This document shows positions 35,929 to 46,839 of a stretch of 64,000 nt of DNA, in pieces. Below the pieces are notes generated by a model that saw only the letters and a list, made by a program, of their open reading frames with translations, was not told the DNA's origin and did no database searches. The position numbers and the translations under genes are program-made. The stretch is from NCBI GenBank assembly GCA_965261585.1, contig CBDHDN010000029.1:186001-250000 (forward strand). Reading direction: 5' to 3'. This DNA comes from CBDHDN01 sp965261585 (GTDB taxonomy: Bacteria; Pseudomonadota; Alphaproteobacteria; UBA6615). The number at the start of each line of letters is the position of its first letter. Position 1 is the first letter of the stretch.

Positions 35929-36516
35929 TCAGTCGGCGCCTGACGCTCCGTCCGGCCCCTCGCGAGACAGGAAGTTGACGCACAGGCGCTCGGCCTCTTC
36001 ACTCGGCAGGGTCGCCGCCTTGAGGGCGCACTGTGCCTCGCCGTCGTCGCTGGATCCGCGGAAGTTCCCGCACCGGACGCAAACGCCGAACTCGCGCCAG
36101 CCGTACGATACCTGCAAGTCGCAGACCAGGCGCGCCAAGCCCTCACTCAGGGGTCCGGCCACGCCGTCCGGCAGTTGCCGCACCGCCCGGCTGAGCGTCG
36201 ACAGCGGGTCCCGTGCCAGCACGCGGCCCCCGTCGTCCGTCAGGTCGAGGTGGGTCACCCGACGGTCGTTCGGGTCGGGCACCCGGGTGATGTAGCCCTT
36301 GCGCTCCAGCGCGATCAGCGTCTGGCTGGCGGTGCCCTTCGTCGTGCCGAGATAGACCGCGAGCGCGCTCGGTGTTCGCGAATAGCGGTTGGCCCGGACG
36401 ATGAACCGCAAACTCTCCCACTGGGCTGGGTTCAGGCCTTCGGCGTACTGCAGACCGCGCGCCATGCGGCCCAGCCGATCGAGCAGGTCGGCGATTGTCG
36501 TGCAATCGTCAGCCAC
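35929..36516 (-). CDS. MarR-family regulator with cysteine-rich C-terminal tail
   Basis: 195 residues. The winged helix-turn-helix of MarR type spans about residues 30-110 (NPAQWESLRFIVRANRYSRTPSALAVYLGTTKGTASQTLIALERKGYITRV, DPNDRRVTHLDLTDDG). An extra C-terminal part carries CVRCGNF, QCALKAATLP and LCVNF, four cysteines spaced like a metal or iron-sulfur site, which MarR proteins normally lack. Start ATG 36516. Divergent from rpoH with ~150 bases between them, so it might regulate either gene. Confidence 0.8.
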   Translation of the reverse strand: MADDCTTIADLLDRLGRMARGLQYAEGLNPAQWESLRFIVRANRYSRTPSALAVYLGTTKGTASQTLIALERKGYITRVPDPNDRRVTHLDLTDDGGRVLARDPLSTLSRAVRQLPDGVAGPLSEGLARLVCDLQVSYGWREFGVCVRCGNFRGSSDDGEAQCALKAATLPSEEAERLCVNFLSREGPDGASGAD

Positions 36517-36669
36517 GGCCCGCGTCGGTCCGCTCAGGGGAAATTAATAGCGAGTCAATATTAATCTTGCCACCCGCCAATCTGCCACTTAGTATCGACT
36601 CGAAACCAAACAACGCGCCCTTCGTATCGGGATATAGACCCGGGGCGCCCATTGTCAAAGGAGTTGGCT

Positions 36670-37551
36670 ATGGCTGTCTATGGATCCAGCGAGATAGACC
36701 GTGGCAATCGGCGCTATATCGCCGCGGCCATGCAGGCGCCGACGCTGGAGCGTGAGCACGAGTTCGAATTGGCCCGGCGCTGGCGCGACGAGGGCGACGA
36801 GGCCGCGCTGCACGAGATCATCGTGGCCTATGCCCGTTTCGTCGTGCGCATCGCCTGGCGGTTCCGCGGCTACGGACTGCCGATCGGCGACCTCGTACAG
36901 GAAGGCAACATCGGCATCATGGAGGCCGCCGCCCGCTTCGACGCCGACCGCAACGTACGGTTCTCGACCTATGCATCGTGGTGGATCATGGCGTCCATGC
37001 AGGACTACGTCCTGCGCCACAACTCGATCGTCCGCGTCGCGACGACACCGGCGAAGCGGCGCTTATTCTTCAACCTGCGGCGCCTGCGGGCCCAGTTGGC
37101 GACGGGCAGCGACCGAACGCTCACCGATGACGACCGCGAGGAAATCGCGAAACGGCTGAAGGTCAAGGCAGTCGATGTCGCGCTGATGGAGGCCCATCTG
37201 GGCGGCGCCGACGTATCGTTGAATGCCACGGTCGGCGAAGACGACGCAAACGAGCTGATCGACTCGTTGGCCGACCTGGCACCGACGCCCGAGGATGTCA
37301 CGGAATCGGTCCGCGACAGCGCGACGCGGTCCACTTGGCTCCATGAGGCGCTGGCCACACTGTCGCCACGCGAGCGCCGGATCATCGTCGGCCGCTTCCT
37401 GGGGGAGGACAAGCGCACTCTGGCCGAGATCGGCGACGACTTCGGCGTGAGCAAGGAGCGGATTCGCCAGATCGAGGGGCGCGCGCTGGGCAAGTTGCGC
37501 AGCGAGCTGATGACGCGCGCCGACGGCCCGCAGGACCTGTTTACGAACTGA
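36670..37551 (+). CDS. rpoH: RNA polymerase sigma-32 factor
   Basis: Heat-shock sigma factor of 293 residues. Region 2 shows LVQEGNIGIMEAAARFD and RFSTYASWWIMASMQDYVLRH. The RpoH box appears as RRLFFNLRRLR. Region 4 has LSPRERRIIVGRFL and GVSKERIRQIEGRALGKLR. I prefer ATG 36670 because AAAGGAG lies seven bases upstream; an in-frame start at 36652 precedes that site. Alphaproteobacteria often have more than one RpoH, and no anti-sigma partner is adjacent. Confidence 0.93.
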   Translation: MAVYGSSEIDRGNRRYIAAAMQAPTLEREHEFELARRWRDEGDEAALHEIIVAYARFVVRIAWRFRGYGLPIGDLVQEGNIGIMEAAARFDADRNVRFSTYASWWIMASMQDYVLRHNSIVRVATTPAKRRLFFNLRRLRAQLATGSDRTLTDDDREEIAKRLKVKAVDVALMEAHLGGADVSLNATVGEDDANELIDSLADLAPTPEDVTESVRDSATRSTWLHEALATLSPRERRIIVGRFLGEDKRTLAEIGDDFGVSKERIRQIEGRALGKLRSELMTRADGPQDLFTN

Positions 37552-38121
37552 CGGCCGCGGCAGCGCGGTCGCGTTGCCGCAGTATGGCGGTGTCAGGCCG
37601 CCGAGGTCAGCGACGAGAAGTCGGCAACGCGCGGCCCAAATCCGAGTTTCTGCAGCCAGAACCGCTCAAGCTGGCGCAGGCTGGCGTTGGCGCTCGTCAG
37701 AACTTCATTCTCGACGCTGTCCGTGAGCGTCGTGACGTGGTGGTCGAACGTCACATCGAGCTGCTTCCACAACTCCAACCCCTTGTCAGACAGGCTCACG
37801 CGCACCGAGCGACGTTCGTGCGGCGAGCGCTGCTGCTGCAGATAGCCATGCTCGGTCATTTTCTTCACGTTGTAGGAAACGTTCGAGCCGAGGTAATAGC
37901 CGCGCAGCGTTAGCTCACCAACCGTCATCTCCTCCTTGCCGATATTGTAGAGGATGAGGGCCTGGACGTTGTTGATGTCACGGACACCCTGCTGGTCCAA
38001 CTCCGTCTTGAGCACCTCAAGGAACTGGCGGTGCATCCGCTCGAGCAACACAATGTGAGTCGGACCCGATTTCCTTGGACACAGAATTGGCTTAATCGAA
38101 GTGTCCAAGGAGGACCGGAAC

Positions 38122-38532
38122 ATGACCGATAATTTTGAGAAGAAAGTTGCTGTTGATGGGCCTGTGGTAAATGCGGGCGAGCTTGGCTCGTCCACGTTTT
38201 CCCCAGGCCAGGCTTTGTCGGCAGGCCCGCTGGGACTTGGTCAGCGATGGACGGTGGCGCGCAAGCGTGAGGTCGTTCTGCGGCTTTTGCGTGACGAGCC
38301 GGTGCAACTTCTGTCGCGCCAGTTGGGCGTAGAGATCTTCCGGCTCGAGCAGTGGCGTGAGAAAGCGATCGGCGGGATCGACGCCTCGCTCAAGCAACGC
38401 AAGGGCGATCCGGTGCAGGCGGAACTGGATAGCGCCATGAAGCGGATCGGAGAGTTGACCATGCAGGTGGAACTGCTGGAGGCCAAGACGGAGACCTTCG
38501 GCCCTTTGGGGCGGCGGAGGTCGCGGCGATGA
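38122..38532 (+). CDS. IS transposase OrfA, copy C
   Basis: 136 residues, intact; one visible change from copy A (Pro to Ser in the ALSAGPLG segment). Confidence 0.85.
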   Translation: MTDNFEKKVAVDGPVVNAGELGSSTFSPGQALSAGPLGLGQRWTVARKREVVLRLLRDEPVQLLSRQLGVEIFRLEQWREKAIGGIDASLKQRKGDPVQAELDSAMKRIGELTMQVELLEAKTETFGPLGRRRSRR

Positions 38533-39433
38533 GTGCCGCCACCTCGCCCGGCACGGGTCTGGCCTACGGCCTGCGGCGGGTCTGCGCCGCCTGGGGCATG
38601 GCCCGCTCCTCGTTCTACGCCATGACCTCCGGCCAGCACGCCGAGCAGCCGCCGGCAAAGCGTCGGGGACCGAAGCCCGCGATCTCGGACCAGGCGCTGC
38701 TGGTGGCGATCGAAGCCGACCTGGAGGCATCGCCCTGGGAGGGCGAGGGCTACCGCAAGGTCTGGGCTCGGCTTCGGGTCTGTCGCGACATCCGGGTTGC
38801 CCGCAAGCGGGTGCTCCGCCTGATGCGCGAGAACAATCTGCTCTCGCCCCATCGCTGCCGCCGCCGTGGCGGCAATCCCCATGACGGTGAGATCATCACT
38901 CATGCCCCGAACCTCATGTGGGGCACCGATGGCGTTCGGGTGTTCACGGTGGACGACGGCTGGGGCTGGATCTTCACCGCCGTCGAGCATTGGAACGCCG
39001 AGTGTGTCGGCGGGCATGTCTGCAAGCGCGGCGACCGCTTCGCCGCCCTGCAGCCGATCTCCATGGGGCTTGCCGGGCTGTATGGCTGACCGCGGCCGGC
39101 GCGGCTCGGGGGCTGGCCTTGCGGATGGATCACGGCTCCCAGTATCTGTCGGACCACTTCACCAACCAGATCAAGTTCTGGGGCATCCAGCCGTCCTACG
39201 CCTTCGTCGCCGAGCCCCAGACCAACGGCGTCGCCGAGCGGTTCAATCGCACGCTGAAGGAACAGATCATCCATGGTCGCATCTACCGCAACATCGCGGA
39301 GCTGCGGGACGCCGTCCGCGACTTCGTCGAACTCTACAATGCCCAGTGGATCGTCGAAAAGAACGGCTACCTGAGCCCCGCTCAAGCTCGTCAGGCGTGG
39401 CACGCCGCGATCTCAATCAGGCCCGCCGCGTGA
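38529..39433 (+). pseudogene. IS transposase OrfB, copy C, frameshifted
   Basis: A single-base deletion turns GGCTCGACC into GGCTGACC near 39086, giving a stop at codon 187 (38529-39089). The second and third catalytic residues follow in another frame. A Trp to Gly change (VCVGGHVC) is also seen. This copy cannot make full OrfB but could move in trans. Confidence 0.92.
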
Positions 39434-39760
39434 GACAAACTTGTGTCCAAGGAACCGGGTGCGCTACACGAGCAACACAATGGTCGCCAGGTAGGCCTGT
39501 TTCATGTCGCCTCCTGCGCTTGACAAGCGCACTACGTCAACTAATAGCTTCGCTGGCCTGCGTTAACTTTGGCTTAAAAGCGAGGGGCGCCGCGGGCTAG
39601 ACTAGTGCCCATCCGGAAACGCTAAAACACTGAAATAACTGAGTGAATCGTCTATTTTCGGAGCCAGGCTCCGGCGGTTTCGGCTATGCTGTTGGGAACA
39701 AGCCACTGTACCCAAAGGCAAACACCAAACCGCCGGAGGTGACCATGCGCGAAGAGCGCA

Positions 39761-41147
39761 GAGCTATTGTCAAAAGTTGTGTATGGGTTTGTCATGCGGC
39801 GGCGCGATCCTGGCGTTCTCCATTCACGAATTTGACGCCTCGAATGATCTCGGCGAACTGATCTGATCCATTGAGCCTCCGCCATTTCTTGCTGGCCCCC
39901 TGGCAAAGCTTGAAGACCATGGCCATCGCCGTCTTGCGTGACAGGCAACCCTTGGTCCGATAGGTGCGAAGGCGAACCGTGGCGAAGGTGCTCTCGATGG
40001 GGTTCGTCGTCCGCACATGCTTCCAATGCTCGGCGGGGAAGTCGTAGAAGCTCAGCAAGGCGTCCCGGTCCTTGGCCAGGCAGGCCGTGGCCTTTTCGTA
40101 CTTCGGTCCGTAGGCTTCCAGGAAGAAGTCGAAGGCGGTCTCCGCGTCCTTCCTGGTTTCGGCCATCCAGATATCCTGCAAGTGACCCTTGGCCTTGTTC
40201 TGCCGACCCTTGGGTAGCTTGTTCAAGATATTGCCCGTCTTATGCACCCAGCAGCGCTGCTCGCGGGCGGCCCCGTAGACTTGGCGGAGCGCCTTCCAGA
40301 AGCCGAGCGCGCCATCGCCGGTCACCAGTTCCGGGCCGATGCCGAGACCACGCCGCTTGAGATCGAGCAGCACCTCGCGCCAGGATTGTTCGCTCTCGCG
40401 GTAGCCGTCGGTGATGGCGATCAACTCCTTGGTTCCGTGATCCGTGGCGCCGATGATAACCAGGATGCATTGCTTCTCCTCTTCCAGGCGGGCGCCAAAA
40501 TAGATGCCGTCGACCCAGAAGTAGACGTAGCGCTTGGCCGATAAATCACGCCGTTGCCAGCGCTCCATCTCGTCTTGCCAAACTTCCTTCAGTCGCCCGA
40601 TCGTGGAGGCCGACAGACCCGGGGCCTGTGCCCCCAGCAACGCCGCCAACACTTCCGAGAAATCGCCGCTGGAGATGCCCCTCAAGTATAGCCACGGCAG
40701 CAAATCCTCCAGGCTCTTGGTGCGGCGCAGATAGCGCGGCAGGATCGCCGACGTGAACCGGATGGCGCCGGCACCCTCGCCGGCTCTCCGATCCCGGACA
40801 CGCGGCTGACGCACGTCCACCGGGCCGATCCCGGTCTGTATCAGCCGTTCCGGCAAGTGGCCATTGCGTACAATCCGGCGACGGCCCCGGTCATCAACCA
40901 GCGTCGCATGACCTTCCAGAAACTCGGCAACTTCAGCTTCCACGGCTTGAGCCAGCAACTCACGCGCCCCAGCTCGTAGGACTTCCGTCAACGGGTCATC
41001 CTGAAAATTCGATGGGTTCCGAAAGGCAACAACGGTATTCTCTTCCATGGCGTATCCTTCCTTGGCTTAGGTCAAGTGGTGACTGCAACAATCACCAGGA
41101 TACGCCGCCCTCTTTCCAACGCCGTACACAAGATTCAGCTATACCTC
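39761..41147 (-). mobile_element. IS256-family element 1 (1387 bp), intact
   Basis: The ends are GAGCTATTGTCAAAAGTTGTGTA and, inverted, GAGGTATAGCTGAATCTTGTGTA. AAGAGCGCA (9 bp) is duplicated at 39752-39760 and 41148-41156, the usual IS256 duplication size. Confidence 0.93.
39792..41048 (-). CDS. IS256-family (mutator) transposase
   Basis: 418 residues. Catalytic Asp in YFWVDGIYFGARLEEE, Asp in LVTGDGALGFWKAL, and the C-terminal Glu in TTNPIESTFATVRLRTYRTKG. Length and motifs are those of a complete enzyme; probably active. Confidence 0.95.
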   Translation of the reverse strand: MEENTVVAFRNPSNFQDDPLTEVLRAGARELLAQAVEAEVAEFLEGHATLVDDRGRRRIVRNGHLPERLIQTGIGPVDVRQPRVRDRRAGEGAGAIRFTSAILPRYLRRTKSLEDLLPWLYLRGISSGDFSEVLAALLGAQAPGLSASTIGRLKEVWQDEMERWQRRDLSAKRYVYFWVDGIYFGARLEEEKQCILVIIGATDHGTKELIAITDGYRESEQSWREVLLDLKRRGLGIGPELVTGDGALGFWKALRQVYGAAREQRCWVHKTGNILNKLPKGRQNKAKGHLQDIWMAETRKDAETAFDFFLEAYGPKYEKATACLAKDRDALLSFYDFPAEHWKHVRTTNPIESTFATVRLRTYRTKGCLSRKTAMAMVFKLCQGASKKWRRLNGSDQFAEIIRGVKFVNGERQDRAAA

Positions 41148-42217
41148 AAGAGCGCACCGTCCAGGGCAGTATATTCGATCTGTTTTCGCCGCACGAGATC
41201 GGTCGTGAACTCGCGGCGATGTCCGCCTGGCTCGACGGCGAGGCCGCGGTGGTGCGCCTGGTCGCCGCAGACCTCGGCATCGGTCGGGTCAGGCAGACCA
41301 GGCGCCACGGGCTGAGCGCCGATGCGGCGTTGCGCTGCGCGCTGCTCAAGCAGTACTTCCAGCTGAGCTACGAGGAGCTGGCCTTTCTGCTGTCGGATTC
41401 GGCATCGCTGCGCGCGTTCGCTCGACTGCCGTTCGGCTGGTCGCCGAAGAAGTCGGCGCTGCACAGCGCCATCGGCGCCATCGCCGCCGCCACCTTCGAG
41501 TGCCTCAACCACAAGCTCGTCAGTCTGTTCGAGCCCCATAGCGACATCATCGTCAAGAGCCGTCGCCAGGTCTCCTACGGCCACAAGCTCAACCTGGCCA
41601 GCGGCGCCAGCGGTCTCATCCTCGACATCGTCGTCGAGCAGGGCAACCCGGCCGATGCCGAGCGCTTCGTACCCATGGTCGACCGCCAGATCGCGATCTA
41701 CGGCCGGCCGCCCAGGCAACTCGCCGCCGACGGCGGCTTCGCCAGCACCGGCAACCTCGCCGCCGCCAAGAACAAGGGCGTCGAGGACGTCGCCTTCCAC
41801 AAGAAATGCGGCCTTGCCATCACCGACATGGTCAAGAGCCGCTGGGTCTACCGCCGACTGCGCAACTTCCGCGCCGGCATCGAGGCCGCCATCTCATGCC
41901 TCAAGCGCGCCTACGGTCTGGGCCGCTGCACCTGGAAGGGGCTCGAACACTTCAAGTCCTACGTCTGGGCCGCCGTCGTCGCCCACAACCTCGCCGTGCT
42001 GGCCCGCCTCAAACCGGCATAGCCGCCAACCCGACACGTCCGATCCACCAGCACCGACGGCCGCCGATCCCGCCGGCCTGCCTCGATCACGCGCCGCTCG
42101 TCACCGGCACCCCGTCACTGGACTCTGGAACGCATCTACAGCCCCCGTACCCACAAAACACGTCGCTCAAACGCGCAGCCTTACACTAAATCTAGTCGTT
42201 TATGGATGGGCACTAGA

Positions 42218-43111
42218 CTAGAGCTCGCGAACCAGTTGGATGATGGCCGAGAAATCCAGGCCGCCCTTGCCGGAGCCCGCGAATTGCTCATAGAGAGCCG
42301 CCGCGGCGGTGCCCAGCCGGGTCTCGATACCCTCGGATTCGGCCGCTGCCTGGGCCAGTTTCAAATCCTTGAGCATCATCTCGACCGTAAAGCCGGCCCG
42401 ATAGTCGCGATTGGCCGGCGATTCCGGCACCGGACCCGGCACCGGGCAGTACTTGGTGAGCGACCAGCACTGTCCCGAGGAGTTGCTCGACACCTCGAAC
42501 AGCTTGTCCGCCTCCAGGCCCAGCCTCTCGGCCAGAACGAAGGCTTCGACGACCGAGATCATCTGGATGCCGAGCATCAAGTTGTTGCAGATCTTGGCCG
42601 CCTGACCGCTGCCGGCCCCGCCGGTATGGACGATCGTCTTGCCCATGCAGTTAAGGATGGGCTCGGCCCGGACGAAGGCACTGACCGCGCCGCCGACCAT
42701 GAACGTCAGCGTCGCCGCTTCCGCGCCGGCGACCCCGCCCGATACCGGTGCGTCGACCATCTCGAAGTCCTTGGCGGTCGCGGCCGCGCTGATGTCGCGC
42801 GCCACCGTGACGTCGATCGTCGATGCGTCGATAAGCAAAGTGCCCGGTTGCGCCAGCGCCAGAACGCCGTTGCTGGGCCGCTCGCCGCCCTCGTAGACCA
42901 GCTGGGCGTGCGGTCCCGCTGGCAGCACGGTCATCACGACATCGACGCCATCCACCGCCTCTGCAATCGACTGGGCGAGCGTTACGCCCTCGGCCGCTTC
43001 GGTGCGGTCGGGTATCAGATCGAGCCCTTTCACCTCGTGCCCGCTTTCGGCGAGGTTGGCGGCCATGGGTGCACCCATCTTGCCCATGCCGATGAAGCCG
43101 ATCCGTGCCAT
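42218..43111 (-). CDS. mmsB: 3-hydroxyisobutyrate dehydrogenase
   Basis: NAD-dependent oxidation of 3-hydroxyisobutyrate to methylmalonate semialdehyde in valine catabolism. 297 residues. Rossmann IGFIGMGKMGAPMAANL (about 4-20), substrate motif DAPVSGGVAGAE (about 118-129), catalytic Lys in GSGQAAKICNNLML (about 168-181). ATG 43111. It is the last gene of a minus-strand cluster with the hydrolase and acyl-CoA dehydrogenase. Its stop lies within the ISNCY target duplication. Confidence 0.93.
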   Translation of the reverse strand: MARIGFIGMGKMGAPMAANLAESGHEVKGLDLIPDRTEAAEGVTLAQSIAEAVDGVDVVMTVLPAGPHAQLVYEGGERPSNGVLALAQPGTLLIDASTIDVTVARDISAAATAKDFEMVDAPVSGGVAGAEAATLTFMVGGAVSAFVRAEPILNCMGKTIVHTGGAGSGQAAKICNNLMLGIQMISVVEAFVLAERLGLEADKLFEVSSNSSGQCWSLTKYCPVPGPVPESPANRDYRAGFTVEMMLKDLKLAQAAAESEGIETRLGTAAAALYEQFAGSGKGGLDFSAIIQLVREL

Positions 43112-43148
43112 CTCCGGTCCACCCCTGTCGGCGCCAGCCGCGCCGCTC

Positions 43149-44195
43149 CTAGTTGAACGTCAGATCATCGATCCGAGAAGTAAAGTAACCTTCCACATCC
43201 GCGTCAGAAACGTCTTCCAGCCGAGCCGGCCGCCATCGCGGCGCCTGGTCCTTGTCGACAATCACGGCCCGGACCCCTTCGAAGAAATCGTGGCCGGCCA
43301 TGAAGGCTTGGCTCAGGCGGTATTCCATGATCATCGCCGCGTCGAAGTCCATGCCTAGGCCGAGCCGCAGCTGGCGGAACGATACCTTCATGCTGGTCGG
43401 CGAATTGCGACGCATCACGTCGGCTGTCCGCCGGCTCCAGTCGCTGCCCTCGAGCTCGAGGCGAGCAAGAATATCCCCGACCGAGTCGGCGGAGAAGCAG
43501 CGATCGATGGCCTGTCGATGCGCCGCCAGAGGCGGTGTCCCAAGCGGCTTCGCCAAGGCATCGAGCACAGCGCCGACCCGCCCGGCATCGGCATCGGCAA
43601 GCACGTCGACCAGCGCCGGCTGCTCTGCGGCCGGCAGGTAGTGCGTGCCGACGCCGGCGTACAGGCAGTCGGCGGCCTTCAGGCGGGCACCGGTCAGCGC
43701 CAGATACATGCCGATCTGGCCCGGGCACCGAGACAGGAAATAGCTGCCGCCGACATCGGGGAAAAAGCCGATGCTGGCCTCTGGCATGGCGAACAGCGTC
43801 CGCTCCGTCACGACGCGCTGCGCGCCGTGCACCGAGAGGCCGACGCCACCGCCCATCGTCACGCCGTCCATGAGTGCCACGTAGGGCTTGGGATAGCGGA
43901 AGATCGCCCGATTGACGGGATATTCGGTGCGGTACATGTCGCGCCGCAGGCCGTCGGCCGCCGCCCGGTCGTCGTAGAGGCTGCGGATATCCCCGCCGGC
44001 GCAGAAGGCACGCTCGCCGGCGCCCTGGATCAACACCACGCCGATAGAATCGTCTTTGGCCCAGACTTGCAGCCGGTCCCCCACGGCACGCAGCATGCCG
44101 ACCGTCAGCGCGTTGAGCGCCCGGGGTCGGTTGAGGGTGATCAGTCCCAGCCCCCCGGTACGGGAGAACAGGACCTCCGGCCCGGTCCCGCTCAT
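43149..44195 (-). CDS. 3-hydroxyisobutyryl-CoA hydrolase (crotonase superfamily)
   Basis: Hydrolyses 3-hydroxyisobutyryl-CoA in valine degradation. 348 residues, the HIBCH length rather than that of a typical hydratase (~260). Crotonase features: LITLNRPRALNALT (about 18-31), oxyanion hole FCAGGDIRSLY (about 64-74), MDGVTMGGGVGLS (about 110-122) and MPEASIGFFPDVGGSYFLSR (about 137-156), with the hydrolase-type Glu/Asp. ATG 44195 overlaps the acyl-CoA dehydrogenase stop by four bases (ATGA). Confidence 0.9.
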   Translation of the reverse strand: MSGTGPEVLFSRTGGLGLITLNRPRALNALTVGMLRAVGDRLQVWAKDDSIGVVLIQGAGERAFCAGGDIRSLYDDRAAADGLRRDMYRTEYPVNRAIFRYPKPYVALMDGVTMGGGVGLSVHGAQRVVTERTLFAMPEASIGFFPDVGGSYFLSRCPGQIGMYLALTGARLKAADCLYAGVGTHYLPAAEQPALVDVLADADAGRVGAVLDALAKPLGTPPLAAHRQAIDRCFSADSVGDILARLELEGSDWSRRTADVMRRNSPTSMKVSFRQLRLGLGMDFDAAMIMEYRLSQAFMAGHDFFEGVRAVIVDKDQAPRWRPARLEDVSDADVEGYFTSRIDDLTFN

Positions 44196-45334
44196 GCCTC
44201 GGACAACAGATCGCGGGCGATGATCAGGCGCATTACCTCGTTCGTGCCCTCGAGGATCTGATGGACGCGCAGATCGCGGACGTAGCGCTCGATCTGGTAG
44301 TCGCGCAGGTAGCCATAGCCGCCGTGCAGCTGCAGCGCCTGGTTGGCGACATCGAAGCCCACGTCGGTCGCGAGCCGCTTCGCCATCGCGGCCGCAGCAC
44401 CCGCGGCGGGATCGCCGTTGTCCAACAGCCAGGCGCCACGCTGCACAAGCAATCGTGCCGCCGTCAACTCGCTGGCCATGTCGGCGAGACGAAACTGAAC
44501 CGCCTGGAAGGACGCCAGCGGCTTGCCGAACTGCCGGCGCGTCAAGACGTACGCGCGCGCCGCGTCGAGGCAGGCGCGCGCGCCGCCCAGCGAGCACGCG
44601 CCGATGTTCAGCCGGCCGCCGTCCAGCCCCATCATGGCGATCTTAAAACCGTCGCCCTCGTCGCCCAATCGATTGGCCACCGGGACCCTGCAGTCTGCGA
44701 AAACGACGGCCGTCGTCGGCTGGCTGTGCCAGCCCATTTTCTTCTCGCGGCCGCCGAACGTGATGCCCGGCGTGTCCTTCTCGACAAGCACGCAGGAAAT
44801 GCCGGCCGGCCCTGCTTCCCCGGTGCGAACCATGCAGAGGTAGACATCCGCGGCCGATCGCCCGGAGATGAAGGCCTTCTCGCCGTTCAGCACGTAATCG
44901 GCGCCGTCACGCTCGGCGCGCGTCCTGAGCGACGCCGCGTCGGAGCCGGCGCCGGGCTCGGTCAGGCAATAGCTCGCAAACAGGTCCATGGCGGTGAGCC
45001 CGCGCAACCATTTCGCCCGTTGCTTCGCGGTACCGAAGCGGTCGACCATCCAGGCGCACATGTTCTGGATCGAAAGGTAGGCAGCCGTCGAAGGACACGC
45101 CGCAGCGAGCTCTTCGAACACGATGACAGCCTCGACCCGACCCAGGTTCGCGCCGCCATGGCCCTCGCGGCAATAGATACCCGCAAGGCCCTGGGCAGCG
45201 GCCCGACGCAGCATATCGACGGGAAAAACCTCGTCCTCGTCCCAGCCGGCGGCGAACGGCGCCATCTCGGCTGCGGCAAAGCTGCGCGCCATGTCCTGGA
45301 TGGCGCGCTGCTCTTCGCTCAGCTGAAAGTCCAC
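44192..45334 (-). CDS. acyl-CoA dehydrogenase (isobutyryl-CoA dehydrogenase-like)
   Basis: FAD enzyme oxidising short branched acyl-CoA, 380 residues. Motifs: YCLTEPGAGSDAASLRT (about 124-140), GEKAFISG, RRQFGKPLASFQAVQFRLADMA, and the C-terminal LQLHGGYGYLRDYQIERYVRDLRVHQILEGTNEVMR. The catalytic Glu is in the EGTNE segment. I choose GTG 45334 (VDFQLSEEQRAIQDMAR), preceded by GGGAG, over the longer frame to 45382. Coupled with the HIBCH gene by an ATGA overlap, which supports a valine role. Confidence 0.9.
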   Translation of the reverse strand: MDFQLSEEQRAIQDMARSFAAAEMAPFAAGWDEDEVFPVDMLRRAAAQGLAGIYCREGHGGANLGRVEAVIVFEELAAACPSTAAYLSIQNMCAWMVDRFGTAKQRAKWLRGLTAMDLFASYCLTEPGAGSDAASLRTRAERDGADYVLNGEKAFISGRSAADVYLCMVRTGEAGPAGISCVLVEKDTPGITFGGREKKMGWHSQPTTAVVFADCRVPVANRLGDEGDGFKIAMMGLDGGRLNIGACSLGGARACLDAARAYVLTRRQFGKPLASFQAVQFRLADMASELTAARLLVQRGAWLLDNGDPAAGAAAAMAKRLATDVGFDVANQALQLHGGYGYLRDYQIERYVRDLRVHQILEGTNEVMRLIIARDLLSEA

Positions 45335-45526
45335 GGCCGGCACTCCCGAGTCGGGAACGTGCCGGATATTAGCCGGTGCCATCCGCTCATCAAGGGGCTA
45401 GCGCCGACCGGCTTGACTAACGTCGTCGGCCGAGGAATTTGCTTACCGGCCGTCGCGCCCGCGAGCTATGCTCGCCGACGCTTGACCATGCGGCGCCCTC
45501 CATCACCCAGGGAGTTAGAACGACCA

Positions 45527-46820
<1,294 letters not shown>

Positions 46821-46839
46821 GCACGCAAATAGGCTCTCC

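Larger units (their letters stand above)
38056..39468 (+). mobile_element. IS copy C, 1413 bp, 14-bp target duplication
   Basis: CGAGCAACACAATG flanks both sides (38042-38055 and 39469-39482). One base shorter than the other copies because a C is missing near 39088. It carries the RBS-burying hairpin near 38072-38111. Confidence 0.97.
37593..39505 (-). pseudogene. LdtR-like MarR-family regulator, split by IS copy C
   Basis: Joining 39483-39505 to 37593-38055 gives a 161-residue frame starting MKQAYLATIVLLERMHRQFL with GGAGG upstream of ATG 39505. The winged-helix core is VGELTLRGYYLGSNVSYNVKKMTEHGYLQQQRSPHERRSVRVSLSD. It resembles LdtR, an alphaproteobacterial MarR protein linked to L,D-transpeptidase expression and osmotic tolerance. 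The IS lies after codon 7, so no product is expected unless translation restarts inside the gene. Confidence 0.78.
39745..42022 (+). pseudogene. ISNCY-family transposase split by IS256
   Basis: Joining 39745-39760 to 41157-42022 restores 293 codons beginning MREERTVQGSIFDLFSPHEIG. The downstream part has SADAALRCALLKQYFQLSYEELAFLL, VSYGHKLNLASGASGLILDIVVEQGNPADAE and the C-terminal RRLRNFRAGIEAAISCLKRAYGLGR, containing the conserved Glu. Disrupted after codon 5. Confidence 0.85.
39606..42212 (+). mobile_element. ISNCY-type element carrying a nested IS256
   Basis: The ends TGCCCATCCGGAAACG and, inverted, TGCCCATCCATAAACG form terminal repeats. CTAGACTAG is duplicated at 39597-39605 and 42213-42221. 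Without the nested IS256 and its duplicate the element is about 1211 bp. The 190 bases after its transposase contain no gene. The right-hand duplicate contains the stop codon of the 3-hydroxyisobutyrate dehydrogenase gene, which stays intact. Confidence 0.88.
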
